Assembly: GCA_031002005.1 (NCBI GenBank)
Contig: JARYHS010011408.1
Span: 219,025,473-219,089,472, forward strand
DNA from: Vandiemenella viatica
Taxonomy: Eukaryota > Arthropoda > Insecta > Orthoptera > Morabidae
Length of the DNA: 64,000 nt
Direction of reading: 5' to 3'
Of the stretch, positions 11,839 to 23,610 are shown piece after piece. A program made the translations under genes and the position numbers. Numbering within the stretch: position 1 is the stretch's first letter; each line of letters opens with the position of its first letter. The notes beneath the pieces are model-generated. The model was given only the letters and a program-made list of their open reading frames with translations, ran no database searches and was not told where the DNA came from.

Positions 11839-12843
11839 AAGGCTGCGTTTACACGATGCGATTTGATTGGAACGACAATTGGCTAGAACGTCGGTGGTTG
11901 GGGGAAAAAGAGTGAACTAGCATGCTAGTAATGATTTGAAGACAGTCCGCTGTCAGGACAGATCTCTAGTCCAGTGGTTCCTAGGTGGTGGTCCGCGGAA
12001 CCCTGAGGTTCGGTGGAAGGGTCACAAGGGTTCCGTTTTCCGTCCAAGAATTAAATAAAATGTTCGTTGGAAAGTGTCATAACCGCCCTGTGAGAAGGCT
12101 ATCATGGTTCTGCTTCTGTCTGTGATGTCGTACCGATGCGAGACTGGTTTTTTAGCTTGCGCTTATAAAAATTGGGATCCACCAATGAATGTATGATCAA
12201 TTAGGGTCCGTGGCCAAAAGAAAATTGGGAACCGCTGCTCTAGTCCTGAAAGAATGTCCATATTAGGAAAAGGAATTAACATCGTAGCTAATTTGTTAAT
12301 TATAATGTTAAATGATAAACGAATAACAAAATAAAACGTATAAAATGGTTAAAAGAGTGGATATCAAAAATAAACGCTTTAGATGCCTCAGCGACTTTTT
12401 TTTTTTTAAATGAATTTGCAACTGAAGATTTAGAGAATCACAGAAATCATTTAAAACTAGCTGATCTCAATTTGAACAGCTGCTGTGAAATATTTCTGCC
12501 GATACATAAAAAATGACACCGTTTTGGGGTAATTTTTTAATAGAAGCATCTCTAGAATCCTTGTTTGTATAATTTTTACTCTTCAAATTCCATAGAATTT
12601 CTTCCCTTTCATGCAGTTCTAAAGATTTTAATGACTCTGCTTCAATCCGCTTAAGCGACTTGTTAGTTGCCACCATCTTCTTTGTTGAACTCGCATGCCA
12701 GAAGTTGATCATTAACGGAGTGCACTATCCGCATTCAACTGACTCTTGAGCCTGTTGACACGAGGAGAGTGACTATCAAGTGCAACGCGCGCATCCAAGA
12801 CACTCATTCCAGTCAACTCGCATCGTATGAACGTGCCCTAACT
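11839..12843. mobile_element. Inverted-repeat element carrying a nested hAT MITE
   Basis: The left end AAGGCTGCGTTTACACGATG and the right end (reverse complement TTAGGGCACGTTCATACGAT) match over about 37 bases, including the shared stretch ACGATGCGA..TGA.TGG. The interior is AT-rich and non-coding apart from the hAT MITE at 11972-12237. The target duplication is unclear. Confidence 0.5.
11972..12237. mobile_element. hAT MITE, 266 bp, with 8-bp target duplication
   Basis: Ends are CAGTGGTTCC...GGGAACCGCTG, the usual CAGNGGTTCYCAA-type hAT terminus. The flanks are the perfect 8-base duplication CTCTAGTC at 11964-11971 and 12238-12245, the length made by hAT transposases. No coding sequence remains. 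It interrupts the larger inverted-repeat element, so it inserted later. Confidence 0.9.
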
Positions 12844-13339
12844 TACATTTGTTTTCGTCGTGATATTCTGTCGGTGAAATGTTTATTTTTAAATTCCACG
12901 CACAATAGATATTTTTCTCGTGAAAGAAAAATTTGGTAAGTAGTAATCGAAGATACTACCGCTGTGTTAATGACTATACGTGTTTGTTTAGCCAGATAGC
13001 CTGGAGCAACAAATATTTTTAATAACTTAACAATTAATTTAGGTATGAAAGAGAAACTTCTACTGACTGCTTAACTTTTTGAATGCAAAGTTGTTGCAGG
13101 CTATTTTTTTCCTGCGGTTACTTAGTTAATTAATTGCTTATAGGTAACATTAGCGCAACTGTTTCTTCTTTATTTTACTTATTGTAGTTTTTGTTTTTAT
13201 GCTATGTGGTATAGGTGTGCAATATAAATCGTTCGTTTTCATATTTAATCAAAAACTCGAAATTACTTTATTTGCCCACTCCGTATTTATCACGCTCAAG
13301 TCAACAACACTACGGTCGGAAATGAAATGAAGTGACACT
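12844..13339. other. No recognised feature
   Basis: AT-rich, with several T-runs. Nothing was recognised. Confidence 0.4.
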
Positions 13340-13860
13340 TTCACCTGCACAAAGGACGGTGCACACCTTTGTTGTTCGTCCCACTGCTCTGCTGGTTACC
13401 TGCGCGCGCCTTTGAAGTGATGGACTGGCGACGGATCGAGACGCGCCACCACAGGCCAGCACAGGCCGCTGGAGCGAGCTGGCCCGCCGCGGCACGCGAA
13501 ATCACGGGCAGTGGGAAGACGTATTGATTGTAGCTTTGTTTGGGAACGCGCTGCAAGCGAGCCGGTGGCGATAGCAAGTGTCCGTACTGTGGGTGGGTGG
13601 CCGGGAGCACATGTCCTGGCGGTGTTGACTGAGCGTTGAGCTAGTGTTTACGGCACAGGCCCTCCTCTCCGACACGTGGTGCGCAGCTTCTGCCGGCCCG
13701 ACAAACACTGGCTGCCAAAAACGCGAACACCGCCCGCTTCCGGGTCCGCGACCACCAAGCAGAACTCTCGTCTTCCGAGCTACCGTAAGCCGAAATACGA
13801 GTCCCGCCACAAACGAGTCCAACTCCTTCCTTCTTGAAGCCAACACGTTGTTTGCATAGA
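13340..13860. promoter_or_regulatory. CpG-rich island-like segment
   Basis: About 500 bases with dense CpG (GCGCGCGCC, CCCGCCGCGGCACGCG) sit inside AT-rich DNA. Several frames are open on both strands for 70-114 codons, which is expected from GC-richness and not evidence of coding. On the minus strand GCGCGCAG|GTAACC near 13400 is a possible splice donor, and on the plus strand CTACC|GTAAGC near 13783 is another. A promoter with a first non-coding exon is one reading; an uncharacterised GC-rich repeat is the alternative. Confidence 0.3.
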
Positions 13861-15081
13861 ACGTTGGTTGCTTTCATAGTTGCCAGCATTAAGAATTTCG
13901 CGTAAAAATCGTCCTCAGTTTACGTTTCGTGGTTTTCTTACCCTCTCACCCTCTTCTCCTTGTCACAAGTAGTGAAATTCATGCGAATTCTCCTTCCAAC
14001 CTCTTCTCCCCTACTTCCCTCCACCCTTTCCCCTCAACCCTACCCCTGGCTTCTCTCCTCCAGCTACAATATTCTCCTCCCCCTCTGTTGCGACATCACA
14101 GATTTTAAACATAGAACTTGATTAAAACATAGTAGAAAAACAAATAATGTCTAGCAATGTAATCCTACAACAACGATCTAGAGAGCAGCTTAATTAATTT
14201 GAATGCAATCTGCGCTTCATAACTACATAATATACACATCAACAAAAATATAGTCACAATTTTTTTGGCTCTACTGTATTTTTTTTATATATATGTGAAG
14301 TCATTAAACTTATGACGCCGATCCTTACCCTCCCCTTCCATCCTTCCCCTGTTACGTCATGTCAAAGGTCGTTTACTTCCTCTTACCCCTTAACGTGTGG
14401 CAACATTTTTGTATTAAACTAATGTCTTTTACATTTCTCTGTGGGTTTCCATGGAATTCAGGAACAAGTCAGCATAAGAACTCCCATGCAATTAGAATTA
14501 AAGCTCCCTGATAAGAAACATGTTCCGTGAACGGTAACTATTCGATACTGCTTTGGAGTAATTAATCAGAGGTTCACATGATTTTGTGATTTGAAAGACA
14601 TCATTTTTTGAGATCTATTTTGTTACTTTCAAATCGTCTAGGGATAAAATCTTCAAACACTTATGTACCGACACTGTCTAAAATCAAAGGAGATAGGTTT
14701 CTGATTAATTATTACGGTCTAATAGTATGTATTCACCTTGTTTCAATACTAGTTCTGCAATTAGGACTACAAAACTTGAAGCAAGGCCTATGAAATTAAA
14801 TGAACGATATGCTATTCAGTTTCAGGGAAAAAGATTTCGTAGATATATTTTTAAAGAACAATGCATGAGAAACAATAAAGTTCAGTGTCTGGTTGCAAGT
14901 AGGAAACATTCCAAATCTTGCTACGAAAAGTTCTGATTTTAAATCGGAAATTATTCGATTTTAAAAAGTCTTTACCTGTGATATTTACAGCATTTGACTG
15001 AAATCTGAGGCCAGCATAAAGAGAAATATGCCAAACGCAAAAAAACGAAGAATAAACACATTTTTTATGATTTTCCCAACC

Positions 15082-15121
<40 letters not shown>

Positions 15122-16066
15122 TTTTTACTTTTTCACTCGTGTTCTGTGACAAACGTTTCGATCACTACCTGTTCTCCTCTTAAGGACCTGCTGAATACAC
15201 CCTTTGCACTTTGTAACAAATCTTGGATCGATTGTTTCTCTGAGAGATTATATGCTGCTTCAGAGATAATCCACATTACTTTCGCACTAAATGAAAAAGC
15301 TACTTTGGTTTGTTTGTGAATCGCGTTTGTCCACATACATTCGTTGGGGAAGGGGGAGTATGGACTCAGTAAAACATAGTATTGTGATATTGTGGAGAAA
15401 GAAAACAAAGTTTCTTTTCATAGAGGACAAATATCATTCATAATATCTCTGGAGCAGCATACAATCTTTGCTGAAAGGAAAACGATCAAAATTTCTTCCA
15501 ACAAAAGTAAATAATTGCTCCAAACCACGGGAAAAAAGTAGAAGATGTAAATAAGGCTCGACAGTAAATCTAAAACTCAACAGATTAGCAAGAATTGATA
15601 CATGAAGAGATTTAAGAATAGCTGTTCGATACGGACTGAAAGCAGTTCCTAACTTCAGTACCGTGGGAGAACAAGGTAGTAATATGACACTCTTTCCTTC
15701 CACCACCTGGCTATTTGTTGCCGGCTTGTCCACTGTTCTTTGTCGTCCTAATGGCCTCGTGCGCACTGATGCAAAAACCAGCCGTCGCCGAGATGCGGCG
15801 CTTTCTCCGCTAGATTGTCTCCTGACGCAATAAACCTGCAACTCTGTACGCAAATCGCTTCGCTTTCTCACGGCCATATATAGCTGTCTGTGTCCGCCTT
15901 GCCATAAACTTAAGCAGTTTACTTCATTGTGATCATCACATCACTTTCTCTGACACGGTAGTGCCCCTGCTGTTTTTATTACAGAATATCACTGATCCTC
16001 ATACAACACGCCCAAGTATAAAGACAGCCCGCCAGAAGTAAATAGTGACACAAAAAAAAAAATTAA
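13861..16066. other. Pyrimidine tracts and homopolymer T, otherwise nothing recognised
   Basis: 13930-14090 and 14320-14395 are pyrimidine-rich on the plus strand (CTTCTCCCC, CCCTTTCCCC). 15080-15130 is almost pure T with two interrupting AC pairs. A minus-strand frame of 147 codons (15877-15434) has no recognisable domain. The rest is AT-rich. Confidence 0.5.
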
Positions 16067-16157
16067 TTAACCCTGCAGTAGTCGCGCTCTGAAAAGTCCC
16101 ATTAGAAATGGCTTGAGTGGACTACATATGTAATCCACGCGACCACTGCAGCGTTAA
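16067..16157. mobile_element. 91-bp TTAA-flanked MITE (piggyBac-like)
   Basis: TTAA at 16067-16070 and 16154-16157 brackets inverted ends: CCCTGCAGTAGTCGCG on the left and CGCGACCACTGCAGCG on the right. Terminal CCCTG and the TTAA target are the piggyBac signature, although the last right-end bases (GCG) diverge. There is no room for coding; it would depend on a transposase elsewhere. Confidence 0.65.
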
Positions 16158-19100
16158 GCAGTAGATTTTAGACTAGTTAGATTTTTTAAAGTAAATATTT
16201 AGGATAATTAATAACGAATTATTAATCTAAACTTGCATTCATAGAGCTGTCAATTGCAGATTTGTATCAGGATCTCACGTAATGATCCTTGCAAGTAAAT
16301 AGTAGCAATTTTTGTATGTCTTCATTAAATCAGTGTTTTTTTAAGGAAACTTTATTGACAGGGTGCAAAACTCAGGATACAAATGCAGTTCATTATTGAT
16401 ATAACTTCGGAATCACAGCGGTACTACCACAAAAATTTAAACTTTCTAAATCAGGTAAATAGAACATGCAAATAATCGGAGCAATACACGGACAGGGCGA
16501 AAGAATTCACTCAATAGAAGTCACCAACACCATTCATCTGATAGAAACATATTTACTACCATCATTTGCCAGCAGATTCGGTCGCGTAGATCTAGATTTG
16601 TGATCAAATCGAATGCCCGAGCGCTGGATGTTTTTATTTTCGAGCTGCAATATTAGCAGAAGCTGTGGTAATTCTGAAATGTAGCCTGGACCAGAAAAAA
16701 AGTGAATATCCTTCAAGGAATTTCCACGTTCCTAGCTACTTTCTTATTAGGAGGTTCCTGTAGTTCTTTGAAGGGTGTGATTTACGTTTTCTGCATTTTT
16801 TAACGTAATATATTTCAGAAAACAGAAGAAATATAAAATCAAAGTTACGTAGTCAACAACAATATTAACAGGATTCAAAGAATGTTGTGTTTATCTTTGA
16901 TCAAATTCCATCTTTGGTGGGTATGTGTTCATGTTAAGAAAGTTGTGTTTATCTTTGATGTAACATGATCTTTGGCGCCTAGGAACAGATATATTGCGCC
17001 AACCACCTTTAACATAGTCACGAGAAATATCAAAGTTTTTAAGTCACATCCTAAGCTTTCAAAATCTGTTCGGTAATTTTTGCGCCATGTATTAACAAAT
17101 AAATCTCTAGAAAACGACCGCTTACAAATTTATGTATGTAGTAAGAAGGGTGACTTTTGAGACCCATGTGTTTTACATTAATTACACATGATGGACAAAA
17201 TTTAAAAATGACCATTACAAAAATCGGCTTCTGTACAACGTCCAACAGGGTACAAGTTTAGGTGTATAAGCTACAAAAGTATGGAAGAATAGTAAGTGAA
17301 TTTACCGATTTAGGCCAGTGTGGTTGAATAACTTTCGTTTCTGTGTTGTAACACTGTTTTCGATGGTGAAACTTGGAATGAACCCAGCGATCGTACGATA
17401 TACGGGAAAACAACTTAAGACACATCCGTAGTCTGTATTTCAAACAGCGATGCCCAGATAACTCAAATTATTTGTTAATGTTCTGCGGGAGGCAGATCCG
17501 GATGGTCAGATATTGTCCTCGTGTTGAGGCAGGACGATACAGAGGTCAACGACCCCGGCTGCCGTGTGTTTACTTCACCACTCTCATCGAGTAGTGACTG
17601 ACAGAGTTGCCGCTCTGTAAACAAACGGCCGATATCCACCGCGGACCGGAGAAAAACTTGGAATCCTGGTGCACCCACAGCCGCCAAGCTCAAAAAGTCG
17701 TTATTGATGGTGGAACAACACCGGCTGAATTAATAAGGCCGACGAAAGAAACGGCGCACTGGAAGCTGGACATTCCTCAGTGATAAATACGTTTTAATTA
17801 CCGTCTCTTCGAAAGCATTAATCACACTCTCAACATACACCATCACGCAATTCAATGGATTGTTTTTTCTGAGGTCGTATAGTTAGTTCGACATTAGTTA
17901 AGCTGTCTAATTCCTCTGTGGCATAGCTTTGTTCCAAAGTGGGTGGTCGGTCGGATCCTGCAGAAGGTGGCGTACTGAGACAACATGTTAAGAGGTAGAA
18001 CGGCCAGTTCCTTTCCTCCGGGACCCAGTGTTTAACATCTAATACGAACCCTGAGCGATACCAGCATACTTCAGTTTTACGGAGCAAGCTTTGCCAGAGG
18101 TAAATTCTAGTATAGAGACCTGTAAAGAATTCGGATTGTAGATTAAATGAAGAGCCAAAGCTTTTTGAAAACAAGTACCCTTTGAGATGTTATTTTCGGA
18201 TGTAAAGCTCGTTTCTCTTTTGCCATACTTCGGAACTGCAGTTGAGGTAATATGTTTAGTACCGTCATCTCCATACCATCGCACTGAGTTTTTTAAAGAA
18301 GCTTGGGGAAGGTAATTTTCCGTAAATACACCGTCAATATTATAATAGATGAAAAGTTAAAAGGAATTGCCATCCCTTGCAAGCTTCTTGTTGTAAATTG
18401 GAAGTAAGTTCCCTGAGTAGATACTGGGAGCTGGGCCTATAAAAAATAAATAAATGAACACATTTCGTCCAGCGTGCGTCGTTCTACTACCATGCCTAGT
18501 TAAGTCTTCTAAGTCACAGCCATGATGTGGGTTTTGTAGCTAATTCGTAGAAACGAGGACATGGTGTGTAGGTAAGACATAAAAGTATTATGTTTGAGGT
18601 GACATAGAGTTGTGATAACAATATTTTGTGGAGCTCGTGTCCAAAAATACACTCACAGGATCAGAAAATTACCGGGTATTATCGGATTTCTTTATGCTTC
18701 ACATGTATCTCATTCTATAAATTTATCTATGTTATTACGGATTTACAGAATATGGTAAGAGATTAACTGTGCAATGTCATGATTTATAGTTTCCCAATGA
18801 CGCAAAAACCAATGATCTAGGCTGAGAGCTTTGTGGTCTATGCTTGAAATTGTAACAGACACACAGCGGTATTAAGGGGAACATTTACGAGACAATATTT
18901 AACTAAGAATTAGTTACTAAGAGGAGACGGTCAGTAATGTATCTCATCAATTTTATTCAATTTTTGCACTGTTATTTTCGCCCTCTAAAAATGAGAACAA
19001 TATTAAAATAGAAAAAAATTAAAATGGGTTAACTACGTAAAAGAAAAACGAATTCACAAATGGATCCTTAGACCACTACTGCATTTTCAGTTAAGCTGAA

Positions 19101-19282
19101 TCTTGAATATACTAGTAGCATAATTTGTACTTAAAATATCATGTTACTTGAATTTTATTAGCTCATACGTGTATTGCTTACAGTTAGCAGTTTCCTGTTG
19201 TTCTTTTTTGTTATTTGTGTTGTTTTTTTTTTCATTCTTTGTCAACCAGACCCGGTTCAAATGTATTCGTGTAGAAATTACA
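16158..19282. other. No recognised feature
   Basis: AT-rich overall. 17480-17700 is GC-richer with a 72-codon minus-strand frame of no recognisable family. 17830-18290 is open on the minus strand for up to 114 codons without a domain. No repeat was recognised. Confidence 0.4.
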
Positions 19283-19502
19283 GAACCTCGCATTCGGGAG
19301 GACAGCGGTTCGAATCCCCGTCCGGGCATCCAGATTTGGGTTTTCCATGGTTTCCCCAAATCACTCCAGGTGAATGCCAGGATGCTTCCTTAAAAATGCC
19401 ATGGCCGAATTCCTTCCCATTCCTTGACCCCAGTCCCATCCCACTTCTAATGACCTCAACGTCAACGAGGCATAAAGCCATAAGTAAAAAAAAAAAAAAA
19501 AT
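19283..19502 (+). mobile_element. SINE family S1, head-truncated
   Basis: It begins inside the tRNA-like head (CCTCGCATTCGGGAGGACAG), keeps the B-box GGTTCGAATCC and the whole body (CCAGATTTGGGTTTTCCATG), and ends in a long A-run. The A-box part is missing. Sequence is close to the 60.9-kb copy, suggesting a fairly young insertion. Confidence 0.9.
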
Positions 19503-19741
19503 ACAGAAAATATTTTTTTTTCATAAAAATACAGAGATTCGTAATGGTCGGCTATACGCATGTCATTTTTAATAGTTAGGAACACGAAATACATATGTGA
19601 TCCTTGCCCTTGCGGCTATCATCATTTTAGAATTTCTTTTCTCATTTTATTTGAGCGTCGGTTTAGTATGTAGCTTTGTTTATCGAGATCGACAACTTCA
19701 CAGGAAGTGTTTAGTAATAGAAATAGCCTTTATTTTCACCT

Positions 19742-19972
19742 TCAGTCATTACGGCCCATAAACACCTAGTTCGTCAGAGATAAGAGAATTGAAGGCTAGG
19801 ATCTTGATGGAATTTGTCCATGGCTTTTGGAAGAAACCAACACGGCATTCGCTTGCAGTGATTTCGGGAAATCATGAAAAACTGAAATCTGGATGTTCGA
19901 ACTGGGATTTGAACCCACGGCTTATTGAATGGCACACCCCAGCGTTACCGATCATCCACTGAGCTTGGTACC
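19742..19972 (-). mobile_element. SINE family S1, highly degenerate
   Basis: Weak S1 similarity on the minus strand: GTCCATGGCTTTTGGAAG, GCAGTGATTTCGGGAAATCA, then the reverse B-box GGATTTGAACCC and a tRNA-like head ending near CACTGAGCTTGGTACC. It lies 240 bp from the opposite-strand copy at 19.3 kb. Confidence 0.65.
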
Positions 19973-20139
19973 ATAAATAGTCAAGAATCGTGCCTTCTTA
20001 ATTTTGTTAAACAAGGGACACAAAATTTTGAATCAAAGTCGACCAGAATCGCAACTGAACGACTGACACTTTACGTACACAAAGGTAGGATCAACTAAAG
20101 AAGATAGCTATCTGAAATAAATAAATTGGAACAATAATA

Positions 20140-20706
20140 CAGGGCTGGTCAAAATGATTGCAGTGATTTCAGAAAATGACTACATATTTATTATTTGACA
20201 TATACTTACAAAATTACACAGATATATAAACAAACTGTGAAAGCTATTTTGATGTGTCTACAGATGCTCAATATGTGCACCTTTAGTGACTCTGCACACA
20301 TCAAGTCTATAATCGAGTTCTTCCCATACCCGATGCAGCATGCTGATCATCAGCTGATGTCATGGCCTACTCGTTCTCCTGACCTAACCCCCGGCGACTT
20401 CTTTGTTTGGGGTTTCGTAAAAGACACAGTGTTCGTGCCACTAGTACCAGTTGATCTGCCTAGACCTGCCGGTTCGCATCACCAATGCATTTGCTCTCAT
20501 TGACAGAGACATGCTACATCGCGTATGGGAAGAATTCGATAATAGACTTGATGTGTGCAGAGTCACTAAATGTGCATATATTGAGCATCTGTAGACACTC
20601 AAAAAACTTTCACAGTTTTTTTTATATATCTGTGTAATCTTGTAGGTATATGTCAAATAATAAATCTGTAGTAATTTCTGAAATCACCGCATTTTGACTA
20701 GCCCTG
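20140..20706 (+). mobile_element. Palindromic mariner derivative with two 3' ends
   Basis: The element is flanked by TA at 20138-20139 and 20707-20708. Arms of about 200 bases (20140-20341 and 20509-20706) are inverted copies. The right arm encodes the end of a mariner-superfamily transposase (DMLHRVWEEFDNRLDVCRVT, then an IEHL stop). The centre at 20360-20500 encodes WPTRSPDLTPGDFFVWGFVK, the region of the third catalytic Asp. The left arm is the reverse complement of the same C-terminal coding and 3' UTR, so both ends derive from the 3' end of the parent. The N-terminal DNA-binding and first two catalytic parts are absent. Confidence 0.85.
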
Positions 20707-20708
20707 TA

Positions 20709-22225
20709 ATGAATGTTACTTTTAGTAGCTTCGTATATAGGTCGCCTAAATCAATGACACATTAAAGTTATGAAAGATTCAAATCACTGGAGCAGTGAAA
20801 AGGTAGCGTCTTTTGTTTGATACAAAGTGACCTATTCTACACGTGCCTCTTGTAACTGTCGCAGCGTGACTACAGATGTGACAAATTATCACCTCTTTAT
20901 AGAACGACACGCATTCCAATGAGATGAAAATCTCTTTAATAGGTCTTTATAAGGGATTTGTCTCTCATCGGAGGCATCGACCGGGTCGTGATGGGCCTGA
21001 CTTGATCCTGCTTAGGCCGCTACGGTCTCGTTCTTATTGCTACGCACAGCGGATTAATGTCGGACAAATATGTTATGACTGTCATCGCGTTTACTTTAAA
21101 TCTATTCTCGAGAGAAGCAATTCAATGCTACTACAGTTATGATTTTTCCATTTTCATCTCTCTCGTTCTTCCTCTTTGCCTTTCTGTATACCAAATAATG
21201 AAAAACTTTCTACACTTTCAGTTTTCATAGTAACATTACTGGACCTTGATTACCTGTTTTTTTTAACCATTTTTCTTACTATAAGGGTTTTAAATTGTAG
21301 CATCTCCTCGTTCTATGAACGGGACCCAGTTATGATGAAGGTTAGCTGAGCTAAAATGCAATGTGGTTGGTCATTAACTCAAATTACTGCCTGGCGTGAA
21401 AAATGACTATTATTTACAGGCATTATAAGAATAATTTGTGAATAAATGTGGAAGAAAAAAATCACAACAATAAGAAACTGTGTTCATATTCGTGTTGCGC
21501 ACAAGCATTGGTACTTTTGCTTTATTCAGTCATCAATATTTTGGGAAGAAATAGATGGTCAAGCCTTCTTTTGTAAAATCACTTCACATAATCTATAAAA
21601 CTACACAACCTTAATGATTTAACTGTTTTTTACAATATGTTTCCAATACTCTTCCGATGATTGGTAGTTGCGAATCCTTTCTGCTCCATGTTCTGTTCGC
21701 GACTCGTCTGTCAGCGATAAAAGTGCAATATCTTCTATACTCGGAGACTTGCCAACCTGTAATCTTTTATAAACTCATACCAACTTTACATCAAGTTGCT
21801 CCACGAGACTAGAACCCGTGACTATCTTCACAGAAACCAATGAAACATACTTAAACAAGAAATTATATAATACTTCATATTGCGTGTAAACAGAGATCGA
21901 ATAGCTTATAATTAATGTAAAGAGGGACACAAGAAAGTCGTAGAAAGTGACTTCTGCCCGACTAGAGGATTTCTTTCACGTTAGACCGCTGTCGGGTGGG
22001 GATTGTGACAGTCGATAATCTTTGCGCTTATCGATGGAAAAATCTGGCAAAACGGAAGAATAAGCACGTGCAATTGAGTGAGGGCAGTATTTCTGAGGTC
22101 TCGAATTGGAGGGAATAGCCAGGACCAATGAGAAGATTTTGTTATAACTGATAGTAAAATTTATTTGTAGTTGCTGCATGACTGAAGGAACCCTGAAAGA
22201 GCCAACAACAAAAAAAGAAGAAATG
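20709..22225. other. No recognised feature
   Basis: AT-rich, with nothing recognised. 20960-21060 is locally GC-richer, without a tRNA fold or domain that I could support. Confidence 0.4.
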
Positions 22226-22233
22226 GCTTAAGG

Positions 22234-23097
22234 CAGCGGTTCCCAACCTTTATTGGTACACGACCCACCTAATATGAGAGTTTATCTAATATCAGAATCG
22301 GAAATGTTGTATGACCTCGTTACGCTATCGACTATCCTATCCTGCGAAAAGGCAAATTTTAGTACAAAGGATATAATATCAACAAAACAACGATTTACAA
22401 TACATAAAACAACAAACATTTTATAGAACGGGAGGCGGCTGCACAGACCATCACCTCATCAAGTTGGCTGCTGAAATTCCACGATTAGAAGTAACGCGAT
22501 CAGCATATTAAAAAGCAACTGGTTTGCCAAGTCGCTTTTTGGTGGAAACCACCTGCAGATCTGATTTTCGTGGTTGATTGGGAACATTATAATTGTGTTT
22601 TACTGCAACCAAATGTATGAAGATATAGAAGACTGGGAGCAGGAAAACACAATGGTAAACTTACCAGTCAACCACTAAAATGGGTTTTATAGGTGTTTCC
22701 CACCAATATATGACTTGGCACATCAGAGCCATTTTAATTTGCAAATCGAGTTTTAACTAATCCTGGAATTTCAGCCGTCAGCTCGATGAGGCGATGCTTT
22801 GTACAGACGCCTAACGCTTTTTTTTACAAAGATAATGAAACATATGTTTAATTATTATAGAAACACAATAAGTGAGATTTCTGGCACTGGTGTTTACTGA
22901 TGAGGGCGTCGATATCAGTGCTAACACTGGTTAATTTTAACCTTGAGTCACTTTCTACACATAGTTTATTTCTGTATTTTGTTTTTCAAAAACATTGAGA
23001 TATATTTTGGTGGCAAAAACCTCGATTTTTCCGCGACCCACCAAAACACACGCCGCGACCCACCAGTGGGTCGCGACCCATAGGTTGGAAACCTCTG
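22234..23097. mobile_element. Non-autonomous hAT element, 864 bp
   Basis: Ends are CAGCGGTTCCCAACCTTTAT and, on the right, TAGGTTGGAAACCTCTG. They form imperfect inverted repeats (CAG.GGTT.CCAACCT). An exact 8-base duplication GCTTAAGG flanks it at 22226-22233 and 23098-23105. Near the right end the phrase GCGACCCACCAGTGGGTCGC is itself a palindrome. No hAT transposase coding was recognised inside. Confidence 0.9.
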
Positions 23098-23105
23098 GCT
23101 TAAGG

Positions 23106-23520
23106 CATTGTTGGCCGGGAGACCCTGAAGGGTAGTTCGGTCGCCAGTTGACGATGAGATTGGTCTCTGAAAAGACAGGAGGGGCTCGCCACGACTCGAT
23201 AGAAGCGCCGGGTTGGCATAGAGATCGAGCACTTCACTTCGGTTCTGACACCAGATTCAGTTAGGGCCGGCATAGTTGCTGAACACGTGAGCGACCGATT
23301 GTCTGTCACAACATCGACACTTTGCGCTGCTTGTAGAGACAGCCGCTACACATGGTACCTGTGATTCACCTACTGTGAACCTCCATCACGCGTGGTAGAG
23401 TTGCACCACACATACTCCTAGAATTGTTCATGAGAACAGTACCGTAGGGCCTGAATGATTACATGCTCTTATACTCATTCAAGTACTCTGTATGTTCACG
23501 GAGATTTTTCCCGGCGTGTA
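23106..23520. other. No recognised feature
   Basis: Mixed composition with some CpG. Two minus-strand frames of 69-88 codons start here, without a domain. Nothing was recognised. Confidence 0.4.
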
Positions 23521-23610
23521 AATGCAACATAGTCTTCCCGGGTTTGCATCCGGAAAGTGTCATGAAAAGATGACAACGTTTCGACAACATCGTGTGTTGT
23601 CATCATGTTC
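23521..23610 (-). repeat. Repeat with hammerhead-like core (b)
   Basis: On the minus strand 23606-23572 reads ATGATGA, a strong hairpin GACAAC...GTTGTC, then GAAAC and GTTGTC. The first base is A where hammerheads need C, so a functional ribozyme is unlikely. The minus-strand sequence that follows (TGTTGCATTTACACGCCGGG, 23533-23514) resembles the arms of the 4.5-kb foldback, indicating one repeat family. Confidence 0.35.

Noticed and set aside
15434..15877. Minus-strand frame of 147 codons
   Set aside because: No recognised domain, no coding-like composition and no supporting splice sites; it may be chance in a GC-richer patch.
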